Notes: generated by a model not told the origin, from the sequence alone. 64,000 bases of DNA from CBDCFV01 sp965216425 (GCA_965216425.1 CBDCFV010000005.1:992001-1056000), one strand, 5' to 3'; positions 16,419 to 28,677 are shown, counted from the first letter of the stretch. Numbers and translations are program-made.

Positions 16419-17042
16419 CTAACCCGAGGCAGCCAGTTCATGAAACACTTCATGCCAGACTTCATCGCTGCCTCGACCCATACCGTTGCGGTGAACGATT
16501 ACCCCTTGGGAGTCGAAGGCGATTTTGGTTGACTGTATGGTCACTTTGAAGTCGGTCAGCAGGTCTCCCAGCGGTATCGCCACCGGCCAAGGGTAGCCTT
16601 TTTCCACGCGGAACTCTTCAAACATGTTTATGTCTTCGCCGGGAAAGACGCCCACCGCGTAGAATGAGACTTGGTCGGAGTATTCAGGGTAAATCCTTTT
16701 CAACCGCCGCAACTCAGCGGTACAGACTCCTCAAGTGGTGGCGAAGAAAAACAGGAAGGTGGGGCGGCCGTCGTCTATCAATTGGGCGGATGAAATTGTT
16801 GTCCCGTCCGCTAATCCCAAGTTGAAAGCGGGAATGCGGTCGCCTTCATCAGCGCCTACCTCGATTCCCTCAATGGGAATCCGATGCACCTCCCCGGGCG
16901 TCGCCAGGTTTACATCCACCGTGGGAGCGGAGGATCGAGCTGGGTCGGAGCGGCGCAACTCGCTGGAGTCGGAACAGCCCATAGCCGCAAGCGAAACGGT
17001 TAAAAGTACCATCAAAATGCCCATGAAAGTTGACAGCCTCAT
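16419..17042 (-). CDS. Thioredoxin-like (TlpA/redoxin) lipoprotein with in-frame UGA at the CxxC position: candidate selenoprotein
   Basis: Reading through one in-frame TGA (16731-16733) gives a 207-residue protein. It has a lipoprotein signal ending in LAAMGC (Cys23), a redoxin core starting GDRIPAFNLGL, then FFFATT-[UGA]-GVC. The UGA is codon 104, exactly where the first cysteine of the redox CxxC belongs; Cys107 is kept. The frame continues with RRLKRIYPEYSDQ and SFYAVGV to a normal stop. UGA read as selenocysteine would give UxxC. A short CCGC-UGAGUU-GCGG hairpin begins 11 nt after the UGA, a weak SECIS candidate. The alternative is a TGC/TGT-to-TGA nonsense mutation. No sel genes lie in this window. 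Confidence 0.7.
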
Positions 17043-17204
17043 GAACTTGCCCCCCTGCCAATTGACAGTCCAGTGATAGTACTCAATCAGGGAAACGTAG
17101 TCTTCTATCTTATGCTGATATTGTATCGCCCAGAGGACACTTCAGTCCTTCCGCTCATTGTGCAAGGCTTAAAATCCCCGCGGAGTGTTGGATGGCACAA
17201 CGCC

Positions 17205-19397
17205 TCAGTCCAGAGACCAAACCTCGAAGTCCTCGAATTTCGTGCTGTATCCGTGGAATTCGGCTCCTTCGTAGAATCCGGTGGCAACCCAAATATCCCC
17301 GCTTTCTGGACTTGGACCAATATCCAACCGACCGACAAATTCCCCGTTAATCGAGAGCAACCCCGCGCCGCCGACTGCCGCAATGGCGATACGGTTCAAG
17401 TCACCTGGGCCAAGGTTCAGGGGCGCCGCGCCGCTAACTTCATAGGATGGGGAATCAGAGCCGTCTCTAACAAAATGCAACCAGGTCCCATCACTGTTGA
17501 TGACTACCCCTTGAAACTGTTCGTTGCCCGAGTGTCTGAATAAGATACCGTGGCTCCAAGGGCCAACAGTCTGAGAGTACGGGTTTACGAAGCTCGCATG
17601 AGCCAAGAAGTCCTTGACGTCGATGCCCATTGCGTGACCTCGGATCTCCCCGTCATCCTTGTGTGGTAGCTCGCCGTCCTTGGTTCCTGCCCACTTGGTT
17701 TCATTGACCCTGAATCCTCGGAATACTGTTGACCGCCCCAGTGTTTCGTGGCCTCTATAGTAGCCGGTGATTACCGATACATCGCCGGCCTCGCTTCCCT
17801 GAGAGAGAGTTAACCCGGAGATGAACTCCCCGTTCAAAAAGAACAGGCCTACCTGCCCTGCGGCCACAAGTTGTATTTCGTTGGCGTCACCGGAACCGGT
17901 CTTCAAGCTTTGGATACGTCCACTGTCCAGTTCAACGTCAACTCCCTGTTGTCCTTCCCTCCGGTAATGGCCCCACTTACCATTACCGGAGACAATGAGT
18001 ATGCTGAGGCGGTCTTCTTTCGACTGACGGAAGACGAATCCATAGTCCCAATTTTCTCCTCCTTCCGGATTGTCAAAAACAGCCATTGCTACGAAGTCAG
18101 ACAATAACACTCCTGAATTGAACTCCTCAATGAATTGGTCTGTATCGTGCTGAAGCACTCCGTCTTCCGGCCCAAACCGACGTACCCCGGCCTGTTGCCA
18201 CCCGGAAGTAGGAGTCGGCGTTGGAGTCAGAGTAGGCGTAAGTGTCGGAGTGGGTGCAGGCGTGGCTGTCGGAGTGGGTGTAGGTGTAGCCTTGATGGTT
18301 CCAATCTTCAGAGAGGGGAGAACATCAGAGACAGTGCGCGCCGATACGGCGAACCCGAATCCTTCCAAGGGTACGCCAAACAGTGATTCCCGAACAACGA
18401 AGGTATTTATCCCCACGACCTCGGCGTCGAGAGTGATTAGAGGCCCGCCGCTATTGCCGGGATTGATTGCCGCGTCAGTCTGGACCAGCCATCGCTGGGT
18501 GGCATTGTCAAACATTACACGCGATACCACACCGCTAGTAATCAAGGCCTGGCCACTTCCAAGCGGATATCCCATCGCGAACACCGCCTCACCCGGCGTT
18601 AACTGCTCACCAGCCAAGGGCACGGCGTGAAACTGGGCAGAGCAACAAATTTCTAGGGCGGCCAAGTCCTTTTCTGTGTCGTATCCCAAAAACCTGGCCG
18701 GGTAAGAACTCGAGTCGTTGACAATGACGTCGATGTCGTCGCCTTGCTGGACGACATGATAATTGGTGAGTACAAGCCCGGCTCCCCGCTCGTCGACTTC
18801 CACGATGACGCCTGACCCCGACCCTGCCCCGGCGATGACCTGAACCACGCTGGGTCGAACCTCGGATACCACCGACGACAAGTTCCGCGTGGTAGCAGGG
18901 GTCGCCATCGGCACTTGAGTAGGAGCCGGCGCTAATGTCGGTGTAGCTGCGGGCAAAGGTTCAGCCGTTGGAGTCGGGGCCGGACTCGGTGTAAAGGTTG
19001 GGGGAGGCGGCATTGAAGTGGGCATTGGGGTAGGTATCGTGGTGGGGGTAGGCGCCAGTGTAGCAACCAAAGTTGGCGGCGGCGTGGGGGCCTGAGTAGA
19101 CGTCGCCTCCAAGGTTGCTTTAATGCTGGCGGAGACGGTGGCGTCAATGTTCGGAGTAGGCGTAAAGGTAGGCGCAGGCATCGCCGAACTGACCGCCGCC
19201 TCCACCGTCGCCCCTATATCGGGCGGGGGGGCCTGTTGGCAAGCCGTTAGCGCGACAGCGTAAGACGCCAATAGCGCCAAGGCGAGAAGAAAACGCGCTC
19301 CTCGGTTTGTAGTTGAGAGTCTGGGTTTCAAGCTAACACGCTGGCTGGGTCCACCGAGCAACCGTGCCTCGACGGCCTCCAGCGCCACGGCCTCCAA
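17205..19397 (-). CDS. Secreted trypsin-like serine protease with Thr/Pro linkers and two C-terminal beta domains
   Basis: This protein is about 730 residues. An N-terminal hydrophobic segment ends in VALTAC (Cys53), a likely lipoprotein site. A long Pro/Thr linker (75-168) follows, then an HtrA-like protease domain with His214 (TNYHVV), Asp244 (EKDLAALE) and Ser316 (PGNSGGPL). A second Thr-Pro linker precedes two related beta-sandwich-like repeats (about 405-560 and 565-730), each with a GFVFR/GILFR and GEF motif. No PDZ domain is seen. The start codon is uncertain (TTG at 19397; GTG or TTG codons follow). It is probably a surface-anchored quality-control or degradative protease. Confidence 0.85.
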   Translation of the reverse strand: MEAVALEAVEARLLGGPSQRVSLKPRLSTTNRGARFLLALALLASYAVALTACQQAPPPDIGATVEAAVSSAMPAPTFTPTPNIDATVSASIKATLEATSTQAPTPPPTLVATLAPTPTTIPTPMPTSMPPPPTFTPSPAPTPTAEPLPAATPTLAPAPTQVPMATPATTRNLSSVVSEVRPSVVQVIAGAGSGSGVIVEVDERGAGLVLTNYHVVQQGDDIDVIVNDSSSYPARFLGYDTEKDLAALEICCSAQFHAVPLAGEQLTPGEAVFAMGYPLGSGQALITSGVVSRVMFDNATQRWLVQTDAAINPGNSGGPLITLDAEVVGINTFVVRESLFGVPLEGFGFAVSARTVSDVLPSLKIGTIKATPTPTPTATPAPTPTLTPTLTPTPTPTSGWQQAGVRRFGPEDGVLQHDTDQFIEEFNSGVLLSDFVAMAVFDNPEGGENWDYGFVFRQSKEDRLSILIVSGNGKWGHYRREGQQGVDVELDSGRIQSLKTGSGDANEIQLVAAGQVGLFFLNGEFISGLTLSQGSEAGDVSVITGYYRGHETLGRSTVFRGFRVNETKWAGTKDGELPHKDDGEIRGHAMGIDVKDFLAHASFVNPYSQTVGPWSHGILFRHSGNEQFQGVVINSDGTWLHFVRDGSDSPSYEVSGAAPLNLGPGDLNRIAIAAVGGAGLLSINGEFVGRLDIGPSPESGDIWVATGFYEGAEFHGYSTKFEDFEVWSLD

Positions 19398-19455
19398 TAA
19401 TCTCCAAGTAGATGGAATGGGGTAAACATCAAATGGTCACCCCTGCAACACACCT

Positions 19456-20529
19456 TCAACCGGCGAAATGGCCGGTAACCGGTTGGTGGCCGGCGTTTTC
19501 TACATAAGGTTCCTCACGGAACAGGGCCATGTCTTTCATCAAGGGGATGTCCTGGATGGAGAACAGTATGGACTCCTCCATTTCATCGCTGGCGTGTTCA
19601 TGCCAAGCCCAGGACGGCACAACGAAGAAATCTCCTTCCTTCCAATCGAAACGCTGGCCGTTGATCACGCTGTATCCTTGGCCGCGGAACACTTGGTACA
19701 CTTTGCTACTGGTGTGGCGGTGGGCCTTGGTGCGGATGCCCGGCCGTATCAGTTGCGCCCAGCAGGTCATCGACCGCAGTACGGGCCGCCCCGTGGTTGG
19801 GTCGCTGAACTCCATCGCCACGTCATCGAAGGGGTCGGACCCCAACTCCGACAGGCCTTTGAGAGCCTCGTAGGTGCGGTCCCACTTATAGTGCCACAGT
19901 GGTGAATAAGGGACTTCTTCCGCGCCCCAAACGGGCCGCAGCGCGCCGGAGGCGTACTTGCGTATTGAGTCGCCAACGCCGGTGATGGGTTGCTGGTCTT
20001 CGGGGAACGCCTCGTAGAAGTTAGCCCTGAGATACCCTACAAGGGGAACATCCAAGCCGTCCAACCAGATCATGGGGTCGGTCCCTTCATTAGTGTGGTC
20101 GTGCCAAGTCCAGGATGGGGTGAGAATCAGGTCGCCAGGCTCCATGTAGCACTTGTCTCCCTGCACCGTGGTGAATGCCCCGTTGCCGGTAAGAATCCAG
20201 CGGATGGCGGTGGGTGTGTGGCGATGGGCCGGGGCGCACTCTCCAGGCAGCAGCAACTGGAGGGCGGCGACCATAGTGTGGGTGGTGCCGCGGTCGAGAC
20301 CGGGAGTCGCCAGGCGCATGGTGCGCCGTTCCACGTCCCGGTCCGGCGTAACAATCTCGCCGCTCTTGAGGACCAACGGCTCGACTTCGGGCCAGCGCCA
20401 GAGGAACGGCTCGATTTCTGGAGGACGCCGGTGCTCGCGGTTCACCCAGCCTGGGGATAACCTTATATCGTCCGACGCAGCATAGTATTGCTGTAGCTCT
20501 TCGGGGCCAAGTTTGTCCTGCACTGCCAC
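19456..20529 (-). CDS. Bicupin gentisate 1,2-dioxygenase-like protein
   Basis: This 357-residue protein has two cupin domains. The first has PAHRHTPTAIRW (His102, His104) and WHDH (His143, His145), which supply Fe(II) ligands in gentisate or 1-hydroxy-2-naphthoate dioxygenases. The second has TKAHRHTSSKVY and AWHEH. These enzymes cleave the ring between carboxyl- and hydroxyl-bearing carbons. A GTG start at 20529 follows AAGGAGG. It is divergent from a PLP aminotransferase. Ring cleavage fits the aromatic-acid theme of the window, but the exact substrate is unproven. Confidence 0.87.
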   Translation of the reverse strand: MAVQDKLGPEELQQYYAASDDIRLSPGWVNREHRRPPEIEPFLWRWPEVEPLVLKSGEIVTPDRDVERRTMRLATPGLDRGTTHTMVAALQLLLPGECAPAHRHTPTAIRWILTGNGAFTTVQGDKCYMEPGDLILTPSWTWHDHTNEGTDPMIWLDGLDVPLVGYLRANFYEAFPEDQQPITGVGDSIRKYASGALRPVWGAEEVPYSPLWHYKWDRTYEALKGLSELGSDPFDDVAMEFSDPTTGRPVLRSMTCWAQLIRPGIRTKAHRHTSSKVYQVFRGQGYSVINGQRFDWKEGDFFVVPSWAWHEHASDEMEESILFSIQDIPLMKDMALFREEPYVENAGHQPVTGHFAG

Positions 20530-20722
20530 GGTAAGGCCTCCTTGTTGGTGCTGTCTTATATCTTATACCTCGCGAATATATCACATTGCAGAAAGACTGG
20601 TCTCGAATGAGGGTCTTTTGGCGACAATTCCGTCGACACCCAACGTTCGTGATGATAGGATGCTAACGTCTCCGCACCGACTAACGGGCGGGGGCACACC
20701 ACCAAAGTTGGAGGATCAGGCC

Positions 20723-21928
20723 ATGTCAGGAAAAGGCTTGGATTATTCTACGCTCTTCAACAGGGGCCTACCTCCTCCCCCCGCTCCGTGGGAAGGTCAC
20801 CCAAAGTACAATTTCATTGGCGGTCACAGCGACCCCGAATTGGTTCCCGTGGAAGGGTTCATCGAGTCCGCCGTCAATGCGTTCCGTGGCGACCCGAGAA
20901 ACATTTCCATGTATAACTTCGACGGCGGCCCTCAGGGTATCGTCCCGCTGCGTCGTTTCCTGGTTGAGAAACTTGCAGCCCAGCGCGGGATCAGCACTAC
21001 GATAGAGGAAGTCCTGATCACGTCTGGCTCAGGCCAAGGGATCGAGCTGATCAACGAAATCCTGCTGGAAGAGGGCGATACCGTAATTGTAGAGGCGTTC
21101 AGCTTTTCCGGCGCCCTGGGCAATCTGAGACGCCGCAAAGTCAACATGGTCGGCATCGACGTAGACCGGGACGGCATGAGCATGGACCAACTGGCCCAGG
21201 TGCTGGAAGAGTTGCGGGCCAAGGGAGTGCGCCCTAAGTACATATACACGATTCCGACTCTCCAGAACCCTACCGGGACGGTGATGACCATGGAGCGCCG
21301 GTACAGGATGCTGGAACTGAGCGACGAATTCGGAGTCCCGATATTCGAAGACGAATGTTACGCCGACCTTATATTTGAAGGCGAATATGAGAACGCGATC
21401 CGGTCTCTGGACGATTCCAACCGGGTGCTGCATATAGGCTCTTTCTCAAAAACCCTGGGGCCCGGTACACGGCTTGGATATGTGGTGGCGCCGTGGGAGG
21501 TGATGGGCCGGTTGCTATCCAGGAAGAACGATGCCGGCACCGGCGTCATGGACCAGATGATTGTTGGCGACTATTTCACCAACCACTATGACGACCATAT
21601 CCTGGAAGTTCGTTCAGCTTTAAAACGCAAATGCGACGTACTTGGCAGCGCGCTCCGCGAGTCATTCGGTCCGACCATTGATTTTGAAATGCCCCGGGGC
21701 GGCATGTACCTGTGGGTCAGGCTCCCTTCCGGAGTCGATTCACGCAAACTGGCGGCCCCGGCGCTAAAGGAAGGGATCGCATTCAATCCGGGTCCGGATT
21801 GGTCCGCCGACCCGGATGAGGCCGCCGGCTACATCCGCCTTTGCTTTGCCCTCCCCTCGGAAAACGAGATATGGGAAGGGGTTGAAAAACTGGCGGAGGT
21901 GTTCCGGAGGGAGGGCGCCCTGCCCTGA
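20723..21928 (+). CDS. PLP-dependent aminotransferase, class I/II (2-aminoadipate transaminase-like)
   Basis: This 401-residue fold-type I aminotransferase has the phosphate-binding SGSGQGIELI at 101-110, QNPTG at 181-185 and the Schiff-base lysine K243 in GSFSKTLGPGTR. It resembles the LysN/MocR-type catalytic domain without the DNA-binding domain. An upstream extension of the frame is ignored because GGAGGA sits 8 nt before the ATG at 20723. The likely reaction is amino-group transfer between an alpha-amino acid and 2-oxoglutarate. Confidence 0.92.
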   Translation: MSGKGLDYSTLFNRGLPPPPAPWEGHPKYNFIGGHSDPELVPVEGFIESAVNAFRGDPRNISMYNFDGGPQGIVPLRRFLVEKLAAQRGISTTIEEVLITSGSGQGIELINEILLEEGDTVIVEAFSFSGALGNLRRRKVNMVGIDVDRDGMSMDQLAQVLEELRAKGVRPKYIYTIPTLQNPTGTVMTMERRYRMLELSDEFGVPIFEDECYADLIFEGEYENAIRSLDDSNRVLHIGSFSKTLGPGTRLGYVVAPWEVMGRLLSRKNDAGTGVMDQMIVGDYFTNHYDDHILEVRSALKRKCDVLGSALRESFGPTIDFEMPRGGMYLWVRLPSGVDSRKLAAPALKEGIAFNPGPDWSADPDEAAGYIRLCFALPSENEIWEGVEKLAEVFRREGALP

Positions 21929-21983
21929 GCTCCCTCAACACCGGGAGTGGATCTAACCAACGATCGTCGAAGGCTGACGGAAA

Positions 21984-22150
21984 TCATTGCCTGAGCCGGT
22001 CCACGAGTTCATCTACACACGAGTCCTGTTGGAAAGGCCCACGCATTCAATGGACACCCCGTCCAAAGGAAGTCCGTCCCTTTCTCGGTCTATAAGGATT
22101 ACCCTCATCTCCTCAGCAATCATGGCGGGAGTCTCCGGGTAAAGAGGCGC
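21984..22150 (-). pseudogene. Possible C-terminal gene remnant
   Basis: The minus strand encodes a short stretch including PETPAMIAEEMRVILIDRERD. A frameshift near 22020 then leads to VDELVDRLRQ and a stop at 21984-21986. It reads like the tail of a decayed gene. No family is recognised. A 15-bp imperfect tandem repeat (CTGCCCCTCTTTAAT / CTGCGCCTCTTTACC) lies at its upstream end. Confidence 0.28.
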
Positions 22151-22222
22151 AGATTAAAGAGGGGCAGATTTCGGATCGTGCCCCTTTCTGAAGGCTACAT
22201 CCCGGCCCACGGCCCCGTCGTC

Positions 22223-22362
22223 TCAAACATTCCTTAGCAGAATGGTGGCTTCCTCTATGTTTCGCATAACCTGACCCAGTCGTCTCCCTGACTCACACAT
22301 CCGGGCAGAGCAGGCCAGTAGGGGGAGAAGCCTCCACCCTTTTCATTCTCCAGAGTAACCAT
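22223..22362 (-). pseudogene. HicB-like antitoxin remnant (frameshifted)
   Basis: From about 22362 the minus strand encodes a HicB-type opening: MVTLENEKGGGFSPYW then PALPGCVSQGDD. A one-base shift near 22285 restores the expected LGQVMRNIEEAT, ending at a TGA at 22223-22225, earlier than in a full HicB. No HicA partner was found beside it. The rest of the 21929-22420 gap has no gene. Confidence 0.5.
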
Positions 22363-22420
22363 GAATGCCCGACTCTCAGTAATCACGCACGTCCCTAACC
22401 TACCGATAGTTCCTTTCAAA

Positions 22421-22461
22421 GTCGGGAAATAACAAAGCCTCCGGAAGATCTTCGGAGGCTT
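22421..22461 (-). terminator. Intrinsic terminator of the 23S-tRNA unit
   Basis: AAGCCTCCG and CGGAGGCTT (22435-22443 and 22453-22461) form a 9-bp stem that encloses a second self-complementary segment. On the minus strand it is followed by TTTGTTATTT. It begins 17 nt past the tRNA 3' end. Confidence 0.8.
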
Positions 22462-22478
22462 CATTGAATATCATAACT

Positions 22479-22553
22479 TGGTAGCGGGGGTTGGATTCGA
22501 ACCAACGACCTTCGGGTTATGAGCCCGACGAGCTGCCACTGCTCCACCCCGCG
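22479..22553 (-). tRNA. Initiator tRNA-Met (CAU)
   Basis: This is a 75-nt cloverleaf with an encoded CCA tail. The acceptor stem is CGCGGGG/CCCCGCT with an unpaired C1-T72, the D-stem GAGC/GCTC, the anticodon stem TCGGG/CCCGA with loop CTCATAA, and the T-arm GTTGG-TTCGAAT-CCAAC. The 1-72 mismatch and the three G-C pairs next to the anticodon loop are initiator hallmarks. It lies 57 nt downstream of 23S in the same transcript. Confidence 0.95.
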
Positions 22554-22610
22554 ACAGGGCTGGAAAGAACAAGAAGCTGGAATTGCGAATCAGTTTGAAG
22601 CTCTTAGCGT

Positions 22611-26139
<3,529 letters not shown>

Positions 26140-26154
26140 ACGCTAGGAACTTCA

Positions 26155-26165
26155 AACTAATTTAT
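26155..26165 (-). other. 5' arm of the pre-23S processing stem
   Basis: Sequence upstream of the 23S 5' end pairs with sequence downstream of its 3' end (about 22572-22610). AGCGTGGG/CCCACGCT continues helix 1, and TTGAAGTTCCT / AAGAGCTTCAA and AGTTTGAAG / CTTCAAACT extend it. Such long stems are RNase III substrates. The coordinates mark only part of the 5' arm, which spans roughly 26140-26165. Confidence 0.6.
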
Positions 26166-26200
26166 TACGTTCTTCGCAGGACTTCCAACTTCTTATTCTT

Positions 26201-26212
26201 TTGTTAAGGTGC
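26201..26212 (-). promoter_or_regulatory. boxA-like antitermination site in the rRNA leader
   Basis: GCACCTTAACAA on the minus strand matches 10 of 12 positions of the E. coli rrn boxA (GCTCTTTAACAA). It lies about 62 nt before the mature 23S 5' end, where NusB/NusE would load. Confidence 0.5.
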
Positions 26213-26223
26213 TTCACAAGAAA

Positions 26224-26253
26224 CAGCGGCTGGGGAGTAATCCCGAGCCGCTG
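26224..26253 (-). other. Hairpin in the 23S leader
   Basis: CAGCGGCT/AGCCGCTG plus an inner GGGA/TCCC form a stable stem about 85 nt upstream of 23S, followed on the transcript by TTTCTTG. It resembles an attenuator-like or processing structure just ahead of the boxA-like site. Confidence 0.5.
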
Positions 26254-26331
26254 CCCAGGGTTCCCTTTGCCAGAGTCTTGTCAGGTGATTATCATCAACT
26301 GCAAAAGCCTTTCCTATCTCGTGAGACAAGG

Positions 26332-26360
26332 ATTATAGACGGCTCATTCCCGCCCGTCAA
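26332..26360 (-). promoter_or_regulatory. Strong sigma-70-type promoter of the 23S-tRNA unit
   Basis: On the minus strand TTGACG (26360-26355), a 17-nt spacer and a perfect TATAAT (26337-26332) form a near-consensus promoter. Transcription would start near 26325, leaving a leader of about 185 nt before 23S. Confidence 0.8.
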
Positions 26361-26408
26361 GGGGTTTTATTCCCAATTCATAACTTTAAAGGGATTTCCG
26401 GCCCCGCT

Positions 26409-26417
26409 TGCTATAAT
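26409..26417 (+). promoter_or_regulatory. Extended -10 promoter for the GMC oxidoreductase operon
   Basis: TGCTATAAT is a perfect extended -10 element (TATAAT at 26412-26417) with no good -35. Initiation near 26424 gives a leader of about 36 nt. It is divergent from the rRNA promoter. Confidence 0.6.
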
Positions 26418-26459
26418 AGACCGCCACCAACGAGACTGATCCCTTGACAGGAGTCGCTA

Positions 26460-28073
26460 ATGACCCTAACAAACGAACCGGTAGACGTCCTGATCATCGG
26501 CGCCGGCGCCTCTGGGGCCGCCTTCGCTTGGAGCCTGGTCGACGCCAATATAAACGTCATGTGCTTGGAGCAGGGCGACTGGTTGCAACCCTCCGAATAT
26601 CCGACCACCCGCATAGATTGGGAGCTTTACAGGCAGGCCGAGTTCAACCCCAACCCCAACATGCGGGAACTCCCCCGGGACTATCCGGTGAACGAGTCTG
26701 GCACCCCCATCGCGCCGTTGATGTACAACGCGGTGGGCGGCAGCACCATCCACTGGAGCGCCCACTTCCCTCGGATGCACCCATCGGACTTCCGGGTGAG
26801 GACTCTCGACGGGGTGGCTGACGATTGGCCGATGACCTACCAGCAGTTGGAGCCCTTCTTCGACCTCAACGACCGGATGGTGGGCGTGGCCGGCATTACC
26901 GGAGACACGGCCTTTCCGCCCAAGTCCGAAAGGCAAACGCCGCCGATCCCGTTGGGCAAGACCGGCGACACTATCGTCAGGGGATTTGAAAAGCTTGGCT
27001 GGCACTGGTGGCCCGCAGATAGCGCAATCATCACCCAACCTTATGACGGGCGCGCCGCCTGCAACAACTGCGGCCCCTGCGAAATCGGATGCACTTCACG
27101 GGCCAAGGCCAGCGCCGACGTTACCTATTGGCCCAGGGCCATCGCCCGGGGAGCAGTGCTCAAGACCAACGCCCGCGTTCGGGAGATTACGGTGGGGAAG
27201 GACGGCCTTGCCGACGGTGTCATCTACTATGACGCTGAGGGACACGTGCAACGACAGCGGGCCAAGGTTGTAATAATGGCCTGCAACGGCATCGGTACGC
27301 CCCGGTTGCTTCTCAACTCCCGCTCCAGCCTCTTCCCGGATGGTCTGGGCAACAGCAGTGGGCTATTGGGACGAAACCTGATGTTCCATCCCGTGTCGAT
27401 GGCCATGGGGGTATTCGACGAGCCTCTGGAGGGCTACCAAGGACCCTTGGGTTGCTCCGTCGTAAGTTCGCAATTCTACGAGACGGACCTTTCCCGGGGG
27501 TTTGTGCGCGGGTACCAGTTCCAGATACTCCGAAGCTCCGGCCCGGCCATTACGGCCCAAGGCTTCAGCTACGGCGCACCTATTCCTTGGGGCCAACAGC
27601 ACCACCAAGTGTTCGATGAACGCTTTGGCCGCACCGTCACCGTCTCCGTCATGGGGGAAGACCTGCCGGAGACCCACAACCGCGTTGAACTGGACCCCGA
27701 CATTGCCGACAGCGACGGGATTCCCGCTCCCAGAGTCACCTATGCCATGAGCGAAAACAGCCTGAAGATGCAGGACCACGGGATAGCTCATGCCACCGAG
27801 TTGCTACAAGCGGCGGGCGCCAAGGAGGTGTTGGTCAACCCTCTGGTGCGGGCATCCGGCTGGCACTTGCTGGGCACGGCCCGCATGGGGTCCCATATAG
27901 GCAACTCGGTGGTAGACGGCTACGGCCGCTGCCACGACGTCAACAACCTCTTCATCATTGACGGCAGCGTGTTCGTAACGGCCGGCGCCGTCAACCCAAC
28001 CTCCACCATCCAAGCGTTGGCCCTGTACATCGCCGACTACTTCAAGAAAAATTCCCGGCATCTGCTGGATTGA
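26460..28073 (+). CDS. GMC-family FAD oxidoreductase (gluconate 2-dehydrogenase-like large subunit)
   Basis: This 537-residue flavoprotein has the dinucleotide-binding GAGASG at 14-19, a YNAVGGSTIHWSAH block and GWHLLGTARMGS. FVTAGAVNPTSTIQALAL in the GMC C-terminal domain carries the active-site His/Asn region. A cysteine cluster (CNNCGPCEIGC) is typical of the gluconate-dehydrogenase-like branch. It is followed after 10 nt by a subunit-3-like gene, so the pair likely forms a dehydrogenase that passes electrons to the respiratory chain. The substrate is a sugar acid or alcohol of unknown identity. AGGAG precedes the ATG. Confidence 0.92.
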   Translation: MTLTNEPVDVLIIGAGASGAAFAWSLVDANINVMCLEQGDWLQPSEYPTTRIDWELYRQAEFNPNPNMRELPRDYPVNESGTPIAPLMYNAVGGSTIHWSAHFPRMHPSDFRVRTLDGVADDWPMTYQQLEPFFDLNDRMVGVAGITGDTAFPPKSERQTPPIPLGKTGDTIVRGFEKLGWHWWPADSAIITQPYDGRAACNNCGPCEIGCTSRAKASADVTYWPRAIARGAVLKTNARVREITVGKDGLADGVIYYDAEGHVQRQRAKVVIMACNGIGTPRLLLNSRSSLFPDGLGNSSGLLGRNLMFHPVSMAMGVFDEPLEGYQGPLGCSVVSSQFYETDLSRGFVRGYQFQILRSSGPAITAQGFSYGAPIPWGQQHHQVFDERFGRTVTVSVMGEDLPETHNRVELDPDIADSDGIPAPRVTYAMSENSLKMQDHGIAHATELLQAAGAKEVLVNPLVRASGWHLLGTARMGSHIGNSVVDGYGRCHDVNNLFIIDGSVFVTAGAVNPTSTIQALALYIADYFKKNSRHLLD

Positions 28074-28083
28074 GGAGCGCCCC

Positions 28084-28545
28084 ATGCCTACCCATCGCTC
28101 GTTCTTCAGTGACTCGCAAACCGAGCTTGTTGCCAGGGTTTTGGACCGGATTGTCCCGCCCAAAGACACGATGCCCGGTGCGGGAGAGATCGCGATCGAG
28201 TACCTGGACCAATTCGTTGGCGTGTCCCCGCAACTCAAGCGGATTTTCAACAACGGTTTGACCGAGATTGAATTGCGCTCCCAACAGTCCTTTGCCAGCG
28301 CCTTTGCCATCCTGCCGGGTGAGCAACAGGATGAGGTTCTGCGCCAGGTCGAAGCCGACGACAAGGGATTTTTCGACCTGCTGGTGAGGCAGACTTACAA
28401 CGGCTACTACACCGACCGCAGGATCATAGAAGCCCTGGGGCTTGAAGCCCGGGGCCCACAACCGCGCGGCTACCGCGTGGAAATGGGCAATATATCGCTA
28501 CGGGAAAACGTCCAGAGGCGGGGAAGGATTTACCGCGATGAGTGA
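28084..28545 (+). CDS. Gluconate 2-dehydrogenase subunit 3-like protein
   Basis: This 153-residue helical protein contains ELVARVLDRIVPPKD near the start and the FFDLLVRQTYNGYYTD block typical of subunit 3 of membrane gluconate dehydrogenases. Family members often carry a Tat signal; none is evident here. It is co-transcribed with the GMC gene (GAGGAG ribosome site, 10-nt gap) and is probably needed for folding or targeting of the large subunit. Confidence 0.87.
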   Translation: MPTHRSFFSDSQTELVARVLDRIVPPKDTMPGAGEIAIEYLDQFVGVSPQLKRIFNNGLTEIELRSQQSFASAFAILPGEQQDEVLRQVEADDKGFFDLLVRQTYNGYYTDRRIIEALGLEARGPQPRGYRVEMGNISLRENVQRRGRIYRDE

Positions 28546-28677
28546 GGCGTAAAGGATGTTGGCGCTGCTCTTGCTGCCATAGACGGCGATTCCCCTGAAA
28601 GCACTCGGAAAATCATCCTCAGTTTACCCTGAGCGACCCCATATGCTTCCCCAGAGCAGACTCACTGCCAGCCACAT

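Noticed and set aside
18180..19180. Short repeats that could be taken for a CRISPR or tandem-repeat array.
   Set aside because: They encode Thr/Pro linkers of the serine protease; units are not evenly spaced and there are no unique spacers.
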